NCBI GenBank assembly: GCA_946902875.1
Contig: OX336338.1
Location: 5,633,971-5,697,970 of the forward strand
DNA: 64,000 bases
Source: Nematopogon swammerdamellus
Lineage: Eukaryota; Arthropoda; Insecta; Lepidoptera; Adelidae
Reading direction: 5' to 3'
This document shows, piece by piece, positions 29,448 to 40,014 of this stretch. The notes below the pieces were generated by a model. The model ran no database searches, had not been told where the DNA came from, and saw only the letters and a list, made by a program, of their open reading frames with translations. The position numbers were made by a program, and so were the translations under genes. Within the stretch, counting starts at the first letter, position 1; every line of letters begins with the position of its first letter.

Positions 29448-30188
29448 GACGAGACGGAAGTTAACATTCTCCATACAAAATCGTCTTTTTTTTTTTTTTT
29501 TTTTTTTTATGGAAACTGACACGGTTGGCTTACATCACCTACAACATCCATGATGTCAGCCCATAACACCGGGTGAACTTGGTGCCACGTCAGTGCCTCC
29601 CCTCTGTCGTGCCGGCTACACTGAACTGGACGGAAAACACAAACTATTTACATAGCCGTTTCGACCGACCTTTCATTCAGTGCGGTGGTACCAACCCGGG
29701 CGGGTTAAACCCTACCACCTAGTAATATAAGAAGGGAGTCATATCCCTTAGTCGCCTTTTACGACATACACGGGGAGAGATGCAGTGGGGCTATTCTTTT
29801 AAAGTACCGGCCCCACACGGTACAGTCTTTCGGCATTTATGTTTTCTAGTCCCCTAAACCTTATCCGATTTTTACAATTTTTTTTTGTCTTAAGGATAGT
29901 CCAATTTACGTTCCTGTCATTTTTTTGTTTAGATGAAATATTACTACAACACCGGAGCTAAAAATTGGTATTTCGACCGAAAACAATCGAATTTTAATTT
30001 TTTTATGTCATGAAGTTCAAGCTTTATTGAGTCATCTCTTTAGGTATTCAAAAAATAAGAGAGGAACGTAGATTCGATTGTCCTTATTACAACAAAAAAA
30101 TAATTATAAAAATGGGAAAAGGTTTAGGGAGTAATAAACATAAATGCCGAAAGACTAATATTATGTATGGAGAAAGTTAACTTCCGTC
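29448..30188. mobile_element. TTAA-flanked MITE split by a retroposon
   Basis: The arms pair outward-in: GACGGAAGTTAACATTCTCC (29453) with its complement at about 30188, then TCTTTCGGCATTTATGTTT (29826) with AAACATAAATGCCGAAAGA (ending about 30152), and the inner CCCTAAACCTT. TTAA lies at both limits (29444-29447 and 30189-30192). Without the insert the element would be about 400 bp with arms over 100 bp. TTAA duplication is the habit of piggyBac-type transposons; no transposase is present. Confidence 0.8.
29489..29824 (-). mobile_element. Type I retroposon nested in the MITE, GTCTTT target duplication
   Basis: This is a full copy: poly(A) as a T-run, 3' half (ATGGAAACTGACACGGTTGG), core (GCGGTGGTACCAACCCGGGC), shared 5' module (CACGGGGAGAGATGCAGTGG) and end CCCCACACGGTACA. 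GTCTTT flanks it at 29483-29488 and 29825-29830. Because the second GTCTTT belongs to the MITE arm, the insertion site is certain. Poly(A) plus target duplication indicates LINE-machinery retrotransposition. Confidence 0.9.
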
Positions 30189-30280
30189 TTAACTTTTTTC
30201 ATGTTAGTACTAAGCACGTACACTCTTTATATATGTTTTTAATTAGAATAATGCAATGCGAAAATCATTGGAAAAAATAC

Positions 30281-30352
30281 ATCCCGGTGAGGATTCGAAC
30301 CTGGGTCTCTGGCTTGAGCCGCCAACGCGATAACCAACTACGCCACCGGGCC
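30281..30352 (-). tRNA. tRNA-like gene, probably pseudogene or SINE head
   Basis: The minus strand reads GCCCGGTGGCGTAGTTGGTT through GGTTCGAATCCTCACCGGG. The A box (TGGCGTAGTTGG) and B box (GGTTCGAATCC) are perfect. CCCGGTG at the 5' side pairs with CACCGGG at the 3' side, and an anticodon-type stem TTGGC/GCCAG holds loop GGCTCAA. Defects: no T before the anticodon, and only three pairs in the T stem. No intron is seen. Confidence 0.5.
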
Positions 30353-30475
30353 GTGACGTATCATCTCCAAATTTTCGTTCTGTTGCATCTTCATGTCACA
30401 TAATCGTCTTACCTTATTTATGTTCGTAAGAAATGAATTTCGAGAGAATCTCCCTGATACTGCTAATGGCCGTGG

Positions 30476-30610
30476 ATGATTTTCGCGCACGCGCGATCTG
30501 TCATTTCCAGGTCGGAGTTGGGAACGCGAGGTGAGACGTGCGCGAAGTGCGGACGAAGGCGTCGTTCGCTTGAGCTGGCGCGAGCTTTTCCAGGTTGTTT
30601 GATCGAAAAA
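30476..30610. other. Small GC-richer patch
   Basis: CGCGCACGCGCGATCTG and GGAACGCGAGGTGAGACGTG, the latter containing a donor-like AGGTGAGA at about 30528. Possibly exonic, but the 81-codon frame here has no known motif. Confidence 0.2.
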
Positions 30611-30815
30611 AACCGACCATGTGAAAAGGTGAAAGTTATTTTTTTTTGGCTATTAAAAAAAGTTCACGACGCTGTGTGTCTGAATATTATACAACAATTC
30701 GTGTTGTGGCAATATTCATAATTGAACATAATCCTTTTTGGCAATGGAAAGTATCACAACTTGAAAATTTATTATTTTCGTTATGTAGAATATAAATCTA
30801 ATGAAGTACCTTCTT

Positions 30816-31140
30816 TAAAAAACCGACCAAGTGCGAGTCGAATTCGCGCACCGAGGGTTCCGTATCGCCATGTCATGGTCAGCGCTGCTTCATGCTGTTT
30901 TCGGTAGATGGCGCGCATACACTTTTTAGTTTCTTGTATGGGGACACTCGTCAATTTTTTACTTTTTTGTATTTTTATTATATCGTATATATATAATAAA
31001 TAACACATATTCTGTGAAAATTTCAACGGGCTACCTATTACGGTCTAGATACAGCCCTCGGACAGACGGACAGCAGACAGACAGACAGACGGCGAAGGCT
31101 TAGTAATAGGGTCCCGTACGACGGATACGGAACCCTAAAA
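30816..31140 (-). mobile_element. AGGGTTCCGTA element, full copy
   Basis: On plus it starts AAAAAACCGACCAAGTGCGA and CACCGAGGGTTCCGTATCGC. It passes AGCAGACAGACAGACAGACG and ends ACGGATACGGAACCCTAAAA. It is the reverse of the 25.04 kb copy and similarly complete. Confidence 0.85.
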
Positions 31141-31447
31141 AGTAGAAAGAGAGCTGTCTTTGACATCATTCGTTTTTTAGTGTGTAAATCTTTATTAGAC
31201 AAAAAGAAAAATTAAATTAAACAGAAATGTAACAACTAACTAACTAATGTAACATCATTCGTTATTTTTATTTCGTAATTTTGAAGGAATATTCTGCGTA
31301 TGTACCTATGTATGTATCTTATGGCTCTAACTAAACCATTAAATCAATATGAATACACGAACGAAATCATAGACGAGCTTATATTGCATCTTCCAGTCAT
31401 TGGTGTTTGAAAAGTGAATGCAGTGTAATGAAAAGTACGTACATATT

Positions 31448-32852
31448 TCTCTGGTTTTTGGTAAGAAGGGCATAACTCGACTTGAGCCCATTTACGACTT
31501 TTACCTGTTGTAGACACGATTTTTTTTGTCTTTCGATCTGTCTTACAGGCATAACTGTACGATGATTGCAGCCAATACTAAATATTGTGGTATTAAGGGC
31601 ATTAACACGTTTCGATTAAAATTTGCGGTCATGAAGCCTTAACTCGAGATATGTTTACAATTTCTTGTTAGATTTGTCACTTTTTTTTTGGTCCTTAGGG
31701 CATAACTCAATACATGCCTATAGTAGAATTGAAATGTCCTTTTTATTATTGATCCTAAAGGCATAAGTAAAAATATGCCTAGAGTTTTTTAAAGAAAATC
31801 TTCTGCCGAAATTTGTTTTTAAGGCCTAACTGTAAATATGGCTGCAGTATTTTATAAATGGATTTCTATTATCTAATATTATGGACTTTTCTAGTTATAT
31901 GGCTTTAGTATTACACTAAATATATTTCGTTTGTTCCTTGGTAATAGCATATTACTTCGAGGTATGCCCTTCATATTCAGAAAAATATTATGGATACTAG
32001 ATCCATCATTTCACATTTAGAAAAAAAAAGCTGACAGTCAGTCAACATTGATCAGCTGATATTATTTGGGCTTTCTTCTTTGGTTTGGTGCTAAAATTGT
32101 GATCTTATTGTGCTGTTTTTTAAATAACAATGTTGAAAAGCGTTGTCTGGTCAAACTCAAAGGTATGTTGGACTTTATTTTGATGTATTTATTTTGTAAT
32201 CATTTGGACGGTTTGATGAGGTGCAATAAAACATAAGTATTATTGAACATTTTTAGGTTATTCTGTAGTATTATTAAACATTTTTAGGTTATTCTGTAAC
32301 TAATTAAGTTGACATTAGTTGTTGTCAATTTATTGCCACTCATACCGCCAATTTTCCACCAATTTTACATGGATTTGCCAGACCTTGCCGGACTCACAAA
32401 TAATGACCCGGATCTACAGGATACTGACTCCGATTAACCTGATTTACTTGTTCCTATAGTAGTTCAGTTAGATGTGATTAATATTAACGAGTATAAATGT
32501 GTATTTTATCATTTTGTAAAAATAAAAACTTCAGTACAATTTTTTTGTTCATTGAATTTAAAATTGAATTATGTACTTATGCCCTTAGAACTTAAAAATT
32601 GTCAACATGACTACATATCATATAAAAATGTTGTTATCCTAAGGGCATATGTAGTTAAAAAAACCTACTAATACTCATTCAATCTTCTCGTGAATAGGTT
32701 ACATATACTTAATTTATTTTTTATAATTTTACTGCATATTTTGGGTGTTAATTGAATAACTAGCAGATTTTGGAGAATTTTTCAAACCTTTGAAATGCTC
32801 TCCTATAAAATGAGCATTTTTCCGTTATGCCCTTCTTACCAAACACCAGAGA
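31448..32852. mobile_element. Unfamiliar 1.4 kb element with inverted ends
   Basis: The left end TCTCTGGTTTTTGGTAAGAA then GGGCATAAC is complementary to the right end (GTTATGCCCTTCTTACCAAA then CACCAGAGA), about 28 bp with one or two mismatches. GGCATAA-like words recur through the left third (31466, 31697, 31752 and variants) and again near 32575 and 32640. In the middle, ATGTTGAAAAGCGTTGTCTG at about 32130 precedes a donor-like AAAGGTATG, hinting at a short first exon, but no transposase motif is visible. The class is unknown. Confidence 0.6.
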
Positions 32853-32854
32853 TT

Positions 32855-33390
32855 TTGTAAGGTAAATTATTTTGTAGGTAAGTCTAGGGACTGACTCGTG
32901 GACGGAACTCAATCTACGTTTAATAGCGGTCCTCTATACGTGTCAAATAAACCAATAGGGTTGCGGTTTAGTCACTAAATCCCCCCCTGGCTACATAAAT
33001 AAACGCGTTGGGTCAGCCATTGTTTATAAATTAATGCCGGTGTTACCTTTCTGGGTTAGTAATTAGCCTCTCAGCGGATCGTTCTATTTTACCTGCGTGA
33101 CCGGGCGACCCGCCGCCGCCCCGCGCCCCGGCAACGCAGCGCTGACTGTGTGCTCGCGAGATTAATTCACCGTATGGACTCGACGACGGAGACAAGCTGA
33201 ATTACTTTTCAGTTTGGGACAAAACTTTTGGGACAATGAAACGCGTGGCATAGGTCAGGTAGAAGGTGCTTGTATTTTTTACGGGCCCTGGCGGCCTGAT
33301 TGAATGTAGGAATATTTTTTTTAACTAACTTCTGAATCGAATCAGTGCACCCTGATCATGGGTATTTAGATATTTGATGTAACAATAAAA
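32855..33390. other. Intergenic DNA with a GC patch
   Basis: GC-rich at about 33095-33150 (GACCGGGCGACCCGCCGCCG). No gene identified. Confidence 0.35.
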
Positions 33391-33394
33391 ATAC

Positions 33395-33720
33395 ATACCT
33401 ACTCTATCCCGAAGCCGAAGGACGAGCTGCGTTCAGGTAAACGATAAATCTAAGAAAGTGAGCAACTAAGGGCGAAGCCGAAGGCCGTTCTGCGTCCAGG
33501 AAGAAGATTTAAACCTTCTTGAAGAAAGTAGTAACTGTGGGCGAGGCCGAAGACCGAGCTGCGTGTAGATGATAAACCTTCTCGAAGAAAGTAAAGAATG
33601 TAAGTAAGGGCGAGGCCGAGCTTCATTCGCGTAAACGATATTATATTATATCAAAGGAAGCAGGTCATGAAAGGGCCTCGCTGGAGGGCGGAAGAAGGTT
33701 TATCGTTTGTGCTATAAACA
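33395..33720 (+). repeat. Tandem GGGCGAGGCCGAAG repeat, about 4 units
   Basis: Units near 33410, 33462, 33530 and 33598 carry CGAAGCCGAAGGCCG or variants, GCTGCGTTCAGG and AACCTTCTTGAAGAAAG. This is the 67 bp monomer of the 979-2326 composite in the opposite orientation. The characteristic end motif is missing. Confidence 0.75.
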
Positions 33721-33724
33721 TACA

Positions 33725-35055
33725 AAGTTTCAAGAAGACTGTTCGAACTGTTTAGGAGCTACAGGCGAAACAGACAGACGGACGAACAGACGCCTCAACG
33801 ATTTTCTAAGAGTTCATGCCATTGTCGCTGTGTACGGAACCCTAAACGAGTGAAAATTACTTTAAAATGTGTCCCTTGAAATAATTTGTTTATGTCTATG
33901 TCCCCTGAAAATAATATAGGCTATTCAATAAAACTAAAAACATGAACAAGCACCATCTATCAATTTCTATCTATTCATCTGTAAGGCCAAGTTGGTATAA
34001 GTTAGAAAATTATAAAATAAATACAAAACACGAGATGCAAGAGACCTTTTAATCTAGATTATTTAAGTAATTTAAAATTTTCAACAAGCAACATTTCATA
34101 AAAAACATTATCTACACATTCGAAATAACAAAATAGGATAGAGCAATTCTTTACTCTATACTCGCTCTATACCGACGCATTTTATTGAAGAGTGATACTA
34201 TTAACTGTTAACCCCTTATATTAATGAATTCGACATATTGCTACTCTTCACAGTAGCAGCAGTAACCCAGGTTGTGTAGAAAACTTTCGCATGGGGAAAT
34301 TTTGGACGAATTAATTTTCTATTTACACAATTTTCCTTCTGCGCCGAGAAATAAATAACACCTTAGTGATGTTGAGTTTCCAATTGCTTAACTGTAAACA
34401 CAGAGCACCGTGAAGAAACTACGGAGCCGGAGCGGATGTTTGTTGACTGCGGTCGCCCATGACTTGGCCGCAGAGGTTCGATAATTGGGTCATAATTTTG
34501 ACAAAGTTTTTTATAAAAGATCAGTGGATCCTTACAGAAACCTGTTTTATGATCGTAGGTAATTGTGAAGCATTTAAGACTCGTGAATCACCTTACTGAT
34601 AAAATGTTTTCTTCAGTGTTGTTGTCAGGGTGTCAGTGAAAAATTAGTTTAAATTAAAAAGATTAATTAGGCGCACGAAAATCAAACACGATGTTTTTTA
34701 GTTAAACAGAGATTAAATTTTTCACTATCATAAATGTAAAGATTGGACGATTTCGTGTTCGGTTTGATGGGGAAACGTTATTTGTTTGTGTTTCTTATTG
34801 ATTGATAACCACGACGGTTTTAATTTTAATGTTTTTTTAACTGCGGACATAAAACAAATATATTTATTTCAATGTACATATGTCTGCATTGTGTAAGAAA
34901 ATAAAAAAAAACAGAAAATATGCGAAAATTCTCCGACTGACGAAACTAGCGAAAACTTATTTCCACTCGAGGTCTCCAGAGAAACAAATAAAAATACTAT
35001 TTCTCGCAGTTCACGTTGTTTCGGGTTAAATTAATAAAGGCATTAAATACCTGGC
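33725..35055. other. AT-rich intergenic DNA
   Basis: A short repeat piece lies at 33765-33850 (AACAGACAGACGGACGAACA, GTACGGAACCCTAAACG), a remnant of the AGGGTTCCGTA family. The rest is unassigned. Confidence 0.4.
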
Positions 35056-35059
35056 GGAG

Positions 35060-35290
35060 GTGTGACGTAGGGCCGGTGATGGAGTCAGCGTGCGTGCTCG
35101 GCGACGTCGCGGGAGCATGTGCGAGGTCGCTCGGGGTCGGCTGCGGCGACGGCCGACACCACCGGTTGCACGAGCCGCGGCCGCGGGTACTGCCTGCTCG
35201 CACTCCTCCCCGCACCCGCGACCCGGCTCACCGCGCGCGCCCCGCCGCCTCCCCGCCGCCGCCCCGCGCGCCCGGCCTAAACTTGTATTC
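35060..35290. other. GC-rich island
   Basis: About 230 bp of CpG-rich DNA (CCGCCGCCGCCCCGCGCGCC). Open on both strands in several frames with Pro/Arg/Ala-rich low-complexity products, so none is accepted. A promoter or first-exon role is possible. Confidence 0.35.
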
Positions 35291-35391
35291 AAGTAGTGGT
35301 CTGCTCATAGCTTTGACAAATTATCGATATGTTCACCTCAATCCTACGACGCAACATACGATGCTGCAAAAGAGTTTCGAAGTTCGAAAAT

Positions 35392-35690
35392 AAAAAAAAA
35401 CCGGACAAGTGCTAGTCGGACTCACCCACCGGGGTTTCCGCACCACAAAAATAAAACGTTGAAAAAACAACGTTTCTTGTATGGGGGTCCCCATACAAGA
35501 ACCCTTAATTTTTTACCTTTTCTATTTTTAATATTATTCGTTGTTATGTCAGCTATAATAGAACATATTCTGTGATATTAATAATATTAACTGGCTAGTT
35601 ATTACGGTTGCAAAGACACAGCCATCGGACGGACGGACGGACAGACAGACATATCGGGTAGGCTTCTGGCCGGGGTACAAAAACCTAATA
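35392..35690 (-). repeat. Divergent AGGTTTCCG-type element
   Basis: AAAACCGGACAAGTGCTAGT, CACCGGGGTTTCCGCACC, AACATATTCTGTGATATTA, GGACGGACGGACGGACAGAC and GGCTTCTGGCC follow family order, but the ends differ from the 30.8 kb copy (TTTCCGCACCACAAAA). This is a distinct subfamily also seen at 48.5 kb. Confidence 0.7.
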
Positions 35691-35884
35691 ATTAAAAATA
35701 TTCCAGGCTTGGCACTTCCCTCTTTTCAAACTTTTTATTCATTGCGAAGTATTTTATTTCAGCATTACACAGTAATCAAAAATTAGTTTAGAGCTGTCTA
35801 AAACGGACATAGGTATACAAATTAACGAATAAAAACTCTAAATACTAAATCTTTTGTGATTGTGAATACCAAGGTAATCCTGGT

Positions 35885-35992
35885 AATCAAACAAAAGGAA
35901 GTACTGACTTGGCACCTAGTTCGCCAAGATTATGGGCTGACACCACGGATGGAGTAGGTGAAGTAGCGAACCGTGTATAATTACATAAAAAA
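35885..35992 (+). repeat. Type I retroposon 3' fragment
   Basis: AAGTACTGACTTGGCACCTA, TTATGGGCTGACACCACGGA and a poly(A) run at 35985-35992 are the 3' end of the family at 29.5 kb. Confidence 0.7.
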
Positions 35993-36144
35993 AATGTCGA
36001 AGGCTTGAAAATATGTCTACTTGTAATTTTATTTCCGTTTCACCCTTGAATTACTGCGGTTAAGAAAATAAAATATTGATTTAATTTAAGAATACAATCA
36101 CAGTAAATATCAGAATGCAACGCATTATATTCAATAATTAAAAA

Positions 36145-36412
36145 TTGGTTGTCTGTAAAGTCGGTTTACGGACGATAGTTTTACGTGATGACGTGGAATA
36201 ATCGTAGTACATAGATCAAAGATTAGTAATTTCTATTTCCATTAGAAAGATTAATCATCTTGTGACTGGCCATCAAAACTTCTGTTGTCTGATCTTGACC
36301 GTTTTACTTCTTAAGATGTTTTCATGGTAACTTTGAATATCAACGTGACACGCTTTCGTGCGTGCAGCCGGTGTTCATCAATTTATAAGACGTGACGTCA
36401 TCACGTCAAAAA
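36145..36412 (-). mobile_element. Second copy of the GACGTGATAACGTC element
   Basis: AATTGGTTGTCTGTAAAGTC, GACGATAGTTTTACGTGATG at the left and CGTGCGTGCAGCCGGTGTTC, TATAAGACGTGACGTCATCA at the right are the reverse of 8517-8905. The interior is not shared. Confidence 0.65.
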
Positions 36413-36629
36413 CCGCAAACAAAAATACCTTGAGACTAAAACGGATTGGAAGAAGAATATACTTAAGTTTATTTATTTATTTATTTAAATAAAATAAATA
36501 AATACTTAAGTCCTATAAGTCCTCGTTCGGTGTTGGTTCATCATATTTCTGAGTTTCCGCAAAAAGCAAATCTACTTAAAAGTAAAATAATTAAGAAGTC
36601 TTAGAAAAGAAAATTATCGATGTAGCTCG

Positions 36630-36870
36630 ACCACTACTGGCCGCCCGCCCGCCCTCGCGCCTCCCCCGCGCTCCGCCGCCACGCCGCCGCCGCGGCCCGT
36701 CGTGAAGGGAGTTGGAGAGCGCGGCGCGGCGCGACGGCATCGGAGGCTGGAAGCGAGCATGCGCGGGAGGGCGCGCGTTGCCGCCATACTCGAACGATTG
36801 CTTCGCCTCGGAGCGCGCGACCGACGACCGTCAACCGTGCCGTCCGTCCACCCGTCATTTTGATTGATTT
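36630..36870. other. GC-rich island
   Basis: CCGCCCGCCCGCCCTCGCGC to GTGCCGTCCGTCCACCCGTC. It holds GAGCATGCGCGGG, close to an NRF-1-type GCATGCGC word. A promoter or 5' UTR is plausible. The 92-codon minus frame is Arg/Ala/Gly-rich and not recognised. Confidence 0.35.
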
Positions 36871-37117
36871 GCCAAAACTTGCCCGCGCTCACGACGAAAC
36901 ATCTAATTACTCAAGAGCCACTTAAGGCGGGGAATATCGATAGGCTTTCCCATTGCAAAAGGACGCTGGTACGACAATACATTAGTCCAAAAATTGTATT
37001 TCTAGGCGTGTGGTTTGTGGCCGTATTTACGTAAACTACTTTCATAAAAATACAAGTAGTGCTTGTAAAGTTTAAAGACATTTTAATACTTCAAAGGTAT
37101 TTCGTTGCTCTATCTTT

Positions 37118-37557
37118 TTTTTTCATGCCGAGCCACCCATGTCTAACGACGCCCATGGACATTCCTCTCGTATGCAGGGGTTGCGAATGCCATGCCGAAC
37201 TGACAGCTGCCTATTCACGCCCCTCTTGAAGGACCCGAGACTGTACTTGGGGGGAAATATAAGGGCAGAGACAGTTCCAGAGTTTACCGGTCCTGTAGAG
37301 GAAAGATCTGCAGAACCGGTTGGTACGCATCAGCGGTAACTCGAACGTGTAAGGATGCAATCCCTGCCCAGTGCACTTGGTGCGGAGGTGGAAAGGGGAC
37401 GGTGGGATCGCGTTAAAAAGCTCCACCGAGTACTCCCCATGGAATAAGTGATAGAACATACTTAGGGAGCCGACATTGAAGTGGTTTTAGATCGCGGGAC
37501 ACTTAGGGGTCACCCACTAGTCGCACGGCTCGACGCTGGATCAAGTCCAGCGTCATA
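37118..37557 (-). pseudogene. LINE family A 3' fragment
   Basis: The minus strand encodes GSLSMFYHLFHGEYSVELFN, AIPPSPFHLRTK and LMRTNRFCRSFLYRTGKLWN. It ends with the LINE A tail (GTCTAACGACGCCCATGGAC on plus) and a T-run at 37116-37124. It preserves the continuous GEYSVELFNAIPP junction that is interrupted in the long copy at 53.9-54.4 kb. Frameshifts and stops lie upstream and after KLWN. Confidence 0.85.
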
Positions 37558-37559
37558 TA

Positions 37560-38140
37560 TACCTAGTTATGTTAAATTTATATATGAAGGGATTTGAGCA
37601 TATTATCTAACAAGTGAGCCATAATCTATACCCACCGAGACGTATGACTCTACACCCAGTACCTATAAACATTACTTTAAATTAATTTTCAGTTTACCTA
37701 AAGAGAAGAACAAAATAAGGGGTTAAGTGATACATTTCACGACAGACGGAATACGAAAGTTAAGCGGACAAGGAAGCCGTCAATGAAGAGCTTAAAGCTT
37801 AGGGGCGAGTGATGGGGATGCAATGTGTCAAGTGTTATTTTATAGGGACAGTGACCTAATATGCGGGGTCATAGCTGGGCGTGGTGGGTGTGGCGATCGA
37901 GTAGCTTTATTATTTTCAAGCAGCATTGAATCACAGTGGATGACGCGGTAATGAGAGAGCGGTTCCTGAAATTTTTTGAAAAAGTTTACAGTTACTTATA
38001 GTAAACTAATTAAAATAAATTATTACAAAAATACAAAAATCGCCTACCCCACTGGGAAACAGGATGTATGTATGTACTTTTTGATTTCTAAATAAATAAA
38101 TAAAATGTATATACAGAAAATACAAATGCTAGGGACCATT
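37560..38140. other. Unassigned intergenic DNA
   Basis: No gene or shared repeat seen. Confidence 0.4.
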
Positions 38141-38144
38141 TATA

Positions 38145-38490
38145 GGTTTCCTTACTGAAGTCCATTACTAAGCCAACATCGTCCGTCTGTCCGTATGTTT
38201 GACTCGCACTTGGCCGGTTTCGCTTATATGTATTACGGTTTTTTTTACGATAGAGCGAAAACAAAACAAAACAAAAATTTAAAAAAGACGTTTCTTATAT
38301 CACGTTTCTTGTATGGGGACCCCCTCCCCCCTTAATATTACTTTTGTTTTCTTCTTATTATTTTTTAGAATATCCGCCATAATAACTCACATTCTTTGAA
38401 AATGTTGAAAAGATACAGCCCTTTAAATGTATAAGACAGTAGGCGTATTCTTAGTAATGGCTTCCGTACCGGTACGGTGCGGAAATCTGA
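38145..38490. repeat. Two decayed AGGTTTCCGTA copies, opposite orientation
   Basis: 38145-38235 joins a left end (TAGGTTTCCTTACTGAAG) to a right end (GACTCGCACTTGGCCGGTTT), an internally deleted copy. 38285-38490 is a reversed partial copy (TTCTTGTATGGGGACCCCCT, GGCTTCCGTACCGGTACGG). Confidence 0.55.
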
Positions 38491-38569
38491 AAAGAAAATA
38501 ATAAACTCATCACCTGACTGAATGAATGACGCACTGAATGAAGGCCGATCGAAAACTCGTGTTGGGTTC

Positions 38570-38695
38570 AGTTCATAGTGGCCGGCACGACGAGAGACAA
38601 GCACTGAGATGGTATCTAGTTCACCAAGATTAGATGGACTGACATCACGGATATAGTAGTTGACGTATTCAACTATTCCTGGTTCTGTAAAAAAA
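38570..38695 (+). repeat. Type I retroposon 3' fragment
   Basis: GTGGCCGGCACGACGAGAGA, AGCACTGAGATGGTATCTAG, GACTGACATCACGGATATAG and an A-run at 38688 match the family 3' half. Confidence 0.7.
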
Positions 38696-38931
38696 ATCTA
38701 GTTTGAAAACTCTAGAACTCTAAACATAATTGATAGGACCTCTGGTCAAACGGGTATTGCGCAAATCCGTGAAATAGTGTGAACAGGCTTTAGCAGTGCG
38801 CTGCGATGCGACGAGCGACTTCAACCTCATTCCATTATGCATGAGCGGCGGTGGGGCGGTGCGGCGGTGGGGATGGTAATGTGCCCTATGCCCTACGTTT
38901 GTGACACACACATCAGTAGATTTATTAACGT

Positions 38932-39090
38932 ACAGTTCACGCGTATACGCGACAGTTTAATCTCTCTTATACTTGATTATATTCTGCTATCTAAGTGGTT
39001 TGAATTTTTTAACATACAGTTCACGCGTTAGTCGCGACAGTCTCTTATGCTTGATAATATTCTGCTATCTAAGTGGCTTGAATTTTTAAT
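38932..39090. repeat. Tandem duplication of about 80 bp
   Basis: CAGTTCACGCGT begins both units (about 38934 and 39018). Both end ATTCTGCTATCTAAGTGG then TTGAATTTTT. A few indels separate them. Confidence 0.8.
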
Positions 39091-39513
39091 TTCATGTAAT
39101 CGAAATTGTTTTAATTTGATTTTAAATTTAAATGTACCAGATTAAGCACGGTGTATTGTTTAAAAAAAAATTCTAAAGAAAACATGCGGGTAGATTCATA
39201 TTTATACCAAACTTCGTCGTCACTTTAACCTTCCCTCCCATTTTCCCTTTCCGGGGCCCCCAAAAGCTGGCCGCCAGCTCTCTCGTATTTCAGCTATTAA
39301 ATATTCCGAAATAAAGCAACCCTTTTTAGCCTCGACCATCGGAAAGGGAGCCATCTCGTGTGTAAACCTACACAACATAGTAAGGATAGGCGTGAGAATT
39401 GAATGAAAAATCAGGAAAGATTTTTCAGATTTTCCCACAAGGATATAATGGTTTGTATAAGCCGAATTTATGGTAAATTTTGGTGTACTTGAGTCCACGC
39501 TCTTATAGTTTTT

Positions 39514-39652
39514 AGGGTTCCGTAGCCAGCGACGCCGGCCTTGTAAAATCGGAAAGCTGTGTCTGTTTCTCAGTCCGTCCGTCCGTCCGTCTGTCACACC
39601 TTGTAGCTCCAGGGAGAGGTGATGGACAAGTAGGAAATGGCTACGGAACCCT
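39514..39652. mobile_element. Small element with AGGGTTCCGTAGCCA inverted ends
   Basis: The left end AGGGTTCCGTAGCCA is complementary to the right end TGGCTACGGAACCCT. The interior has GTCCGTCCGTCCGTCTGTC. It resembles the larger AGGGTTCCGTA family but is a compact 139 bp form with true inverted ends. Confidence 0.75.
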
Positions 39653-39884
39653 CTGTGTGTACAATGATCGCACTCAACATGCTGTCTATTTCTTCTATAC
39701 ATTTCCATAAAATGTTAATTTTCTTATTAGCGTTAATTATTACGTCTCATTATTTTATATTCATTTATATTACATTACATTATTTTTTATTATTATATTT
39801 TTTTTTAAGATATAGGTATATGACTTTATTGCAGTTCAATAAACATCAATGTTTCAATAAACAACAATGCTTTTGACCGCAGCT

Positions 39885-40010
39885 TCGTTTGCTCGAAATT
39901 CGAATTTTAAAAGACGAAAGTCACTCACTAAGTTCGAGGCCTCAGTCCGAGCTGCTTTCAATTAAACGATAAACGTCCTCAAAGGAAGAAAGTAACTAAG
40001 GGCGAGGCCG
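39885..40010 (+). repeat. Fragment of GCCGCGGGCAACAG-type element
   Basis: GACCGCAGCTTCGTTTGCTC, AAAAGACGAAAGTCACTCAC and AACTAAGGGCGAGGCCGAAG are decayed family text. Confidence 0.6.
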
Positions 40011-40014
40011 AAGA

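Noticed and set aside
35016..35393. 125-codon plus ORF and overlapping minus ORFs
   Set aside because: Open in many frames because of GC-rich composition; Pro/Arg/Ala-rich with no motif.
39220..39708. 162-codon minus ORF
   Set aside because: Its first third is the small AGGGTTCCGTAGCCA element and the rest has no motif; the frame is read through a repeat junction.
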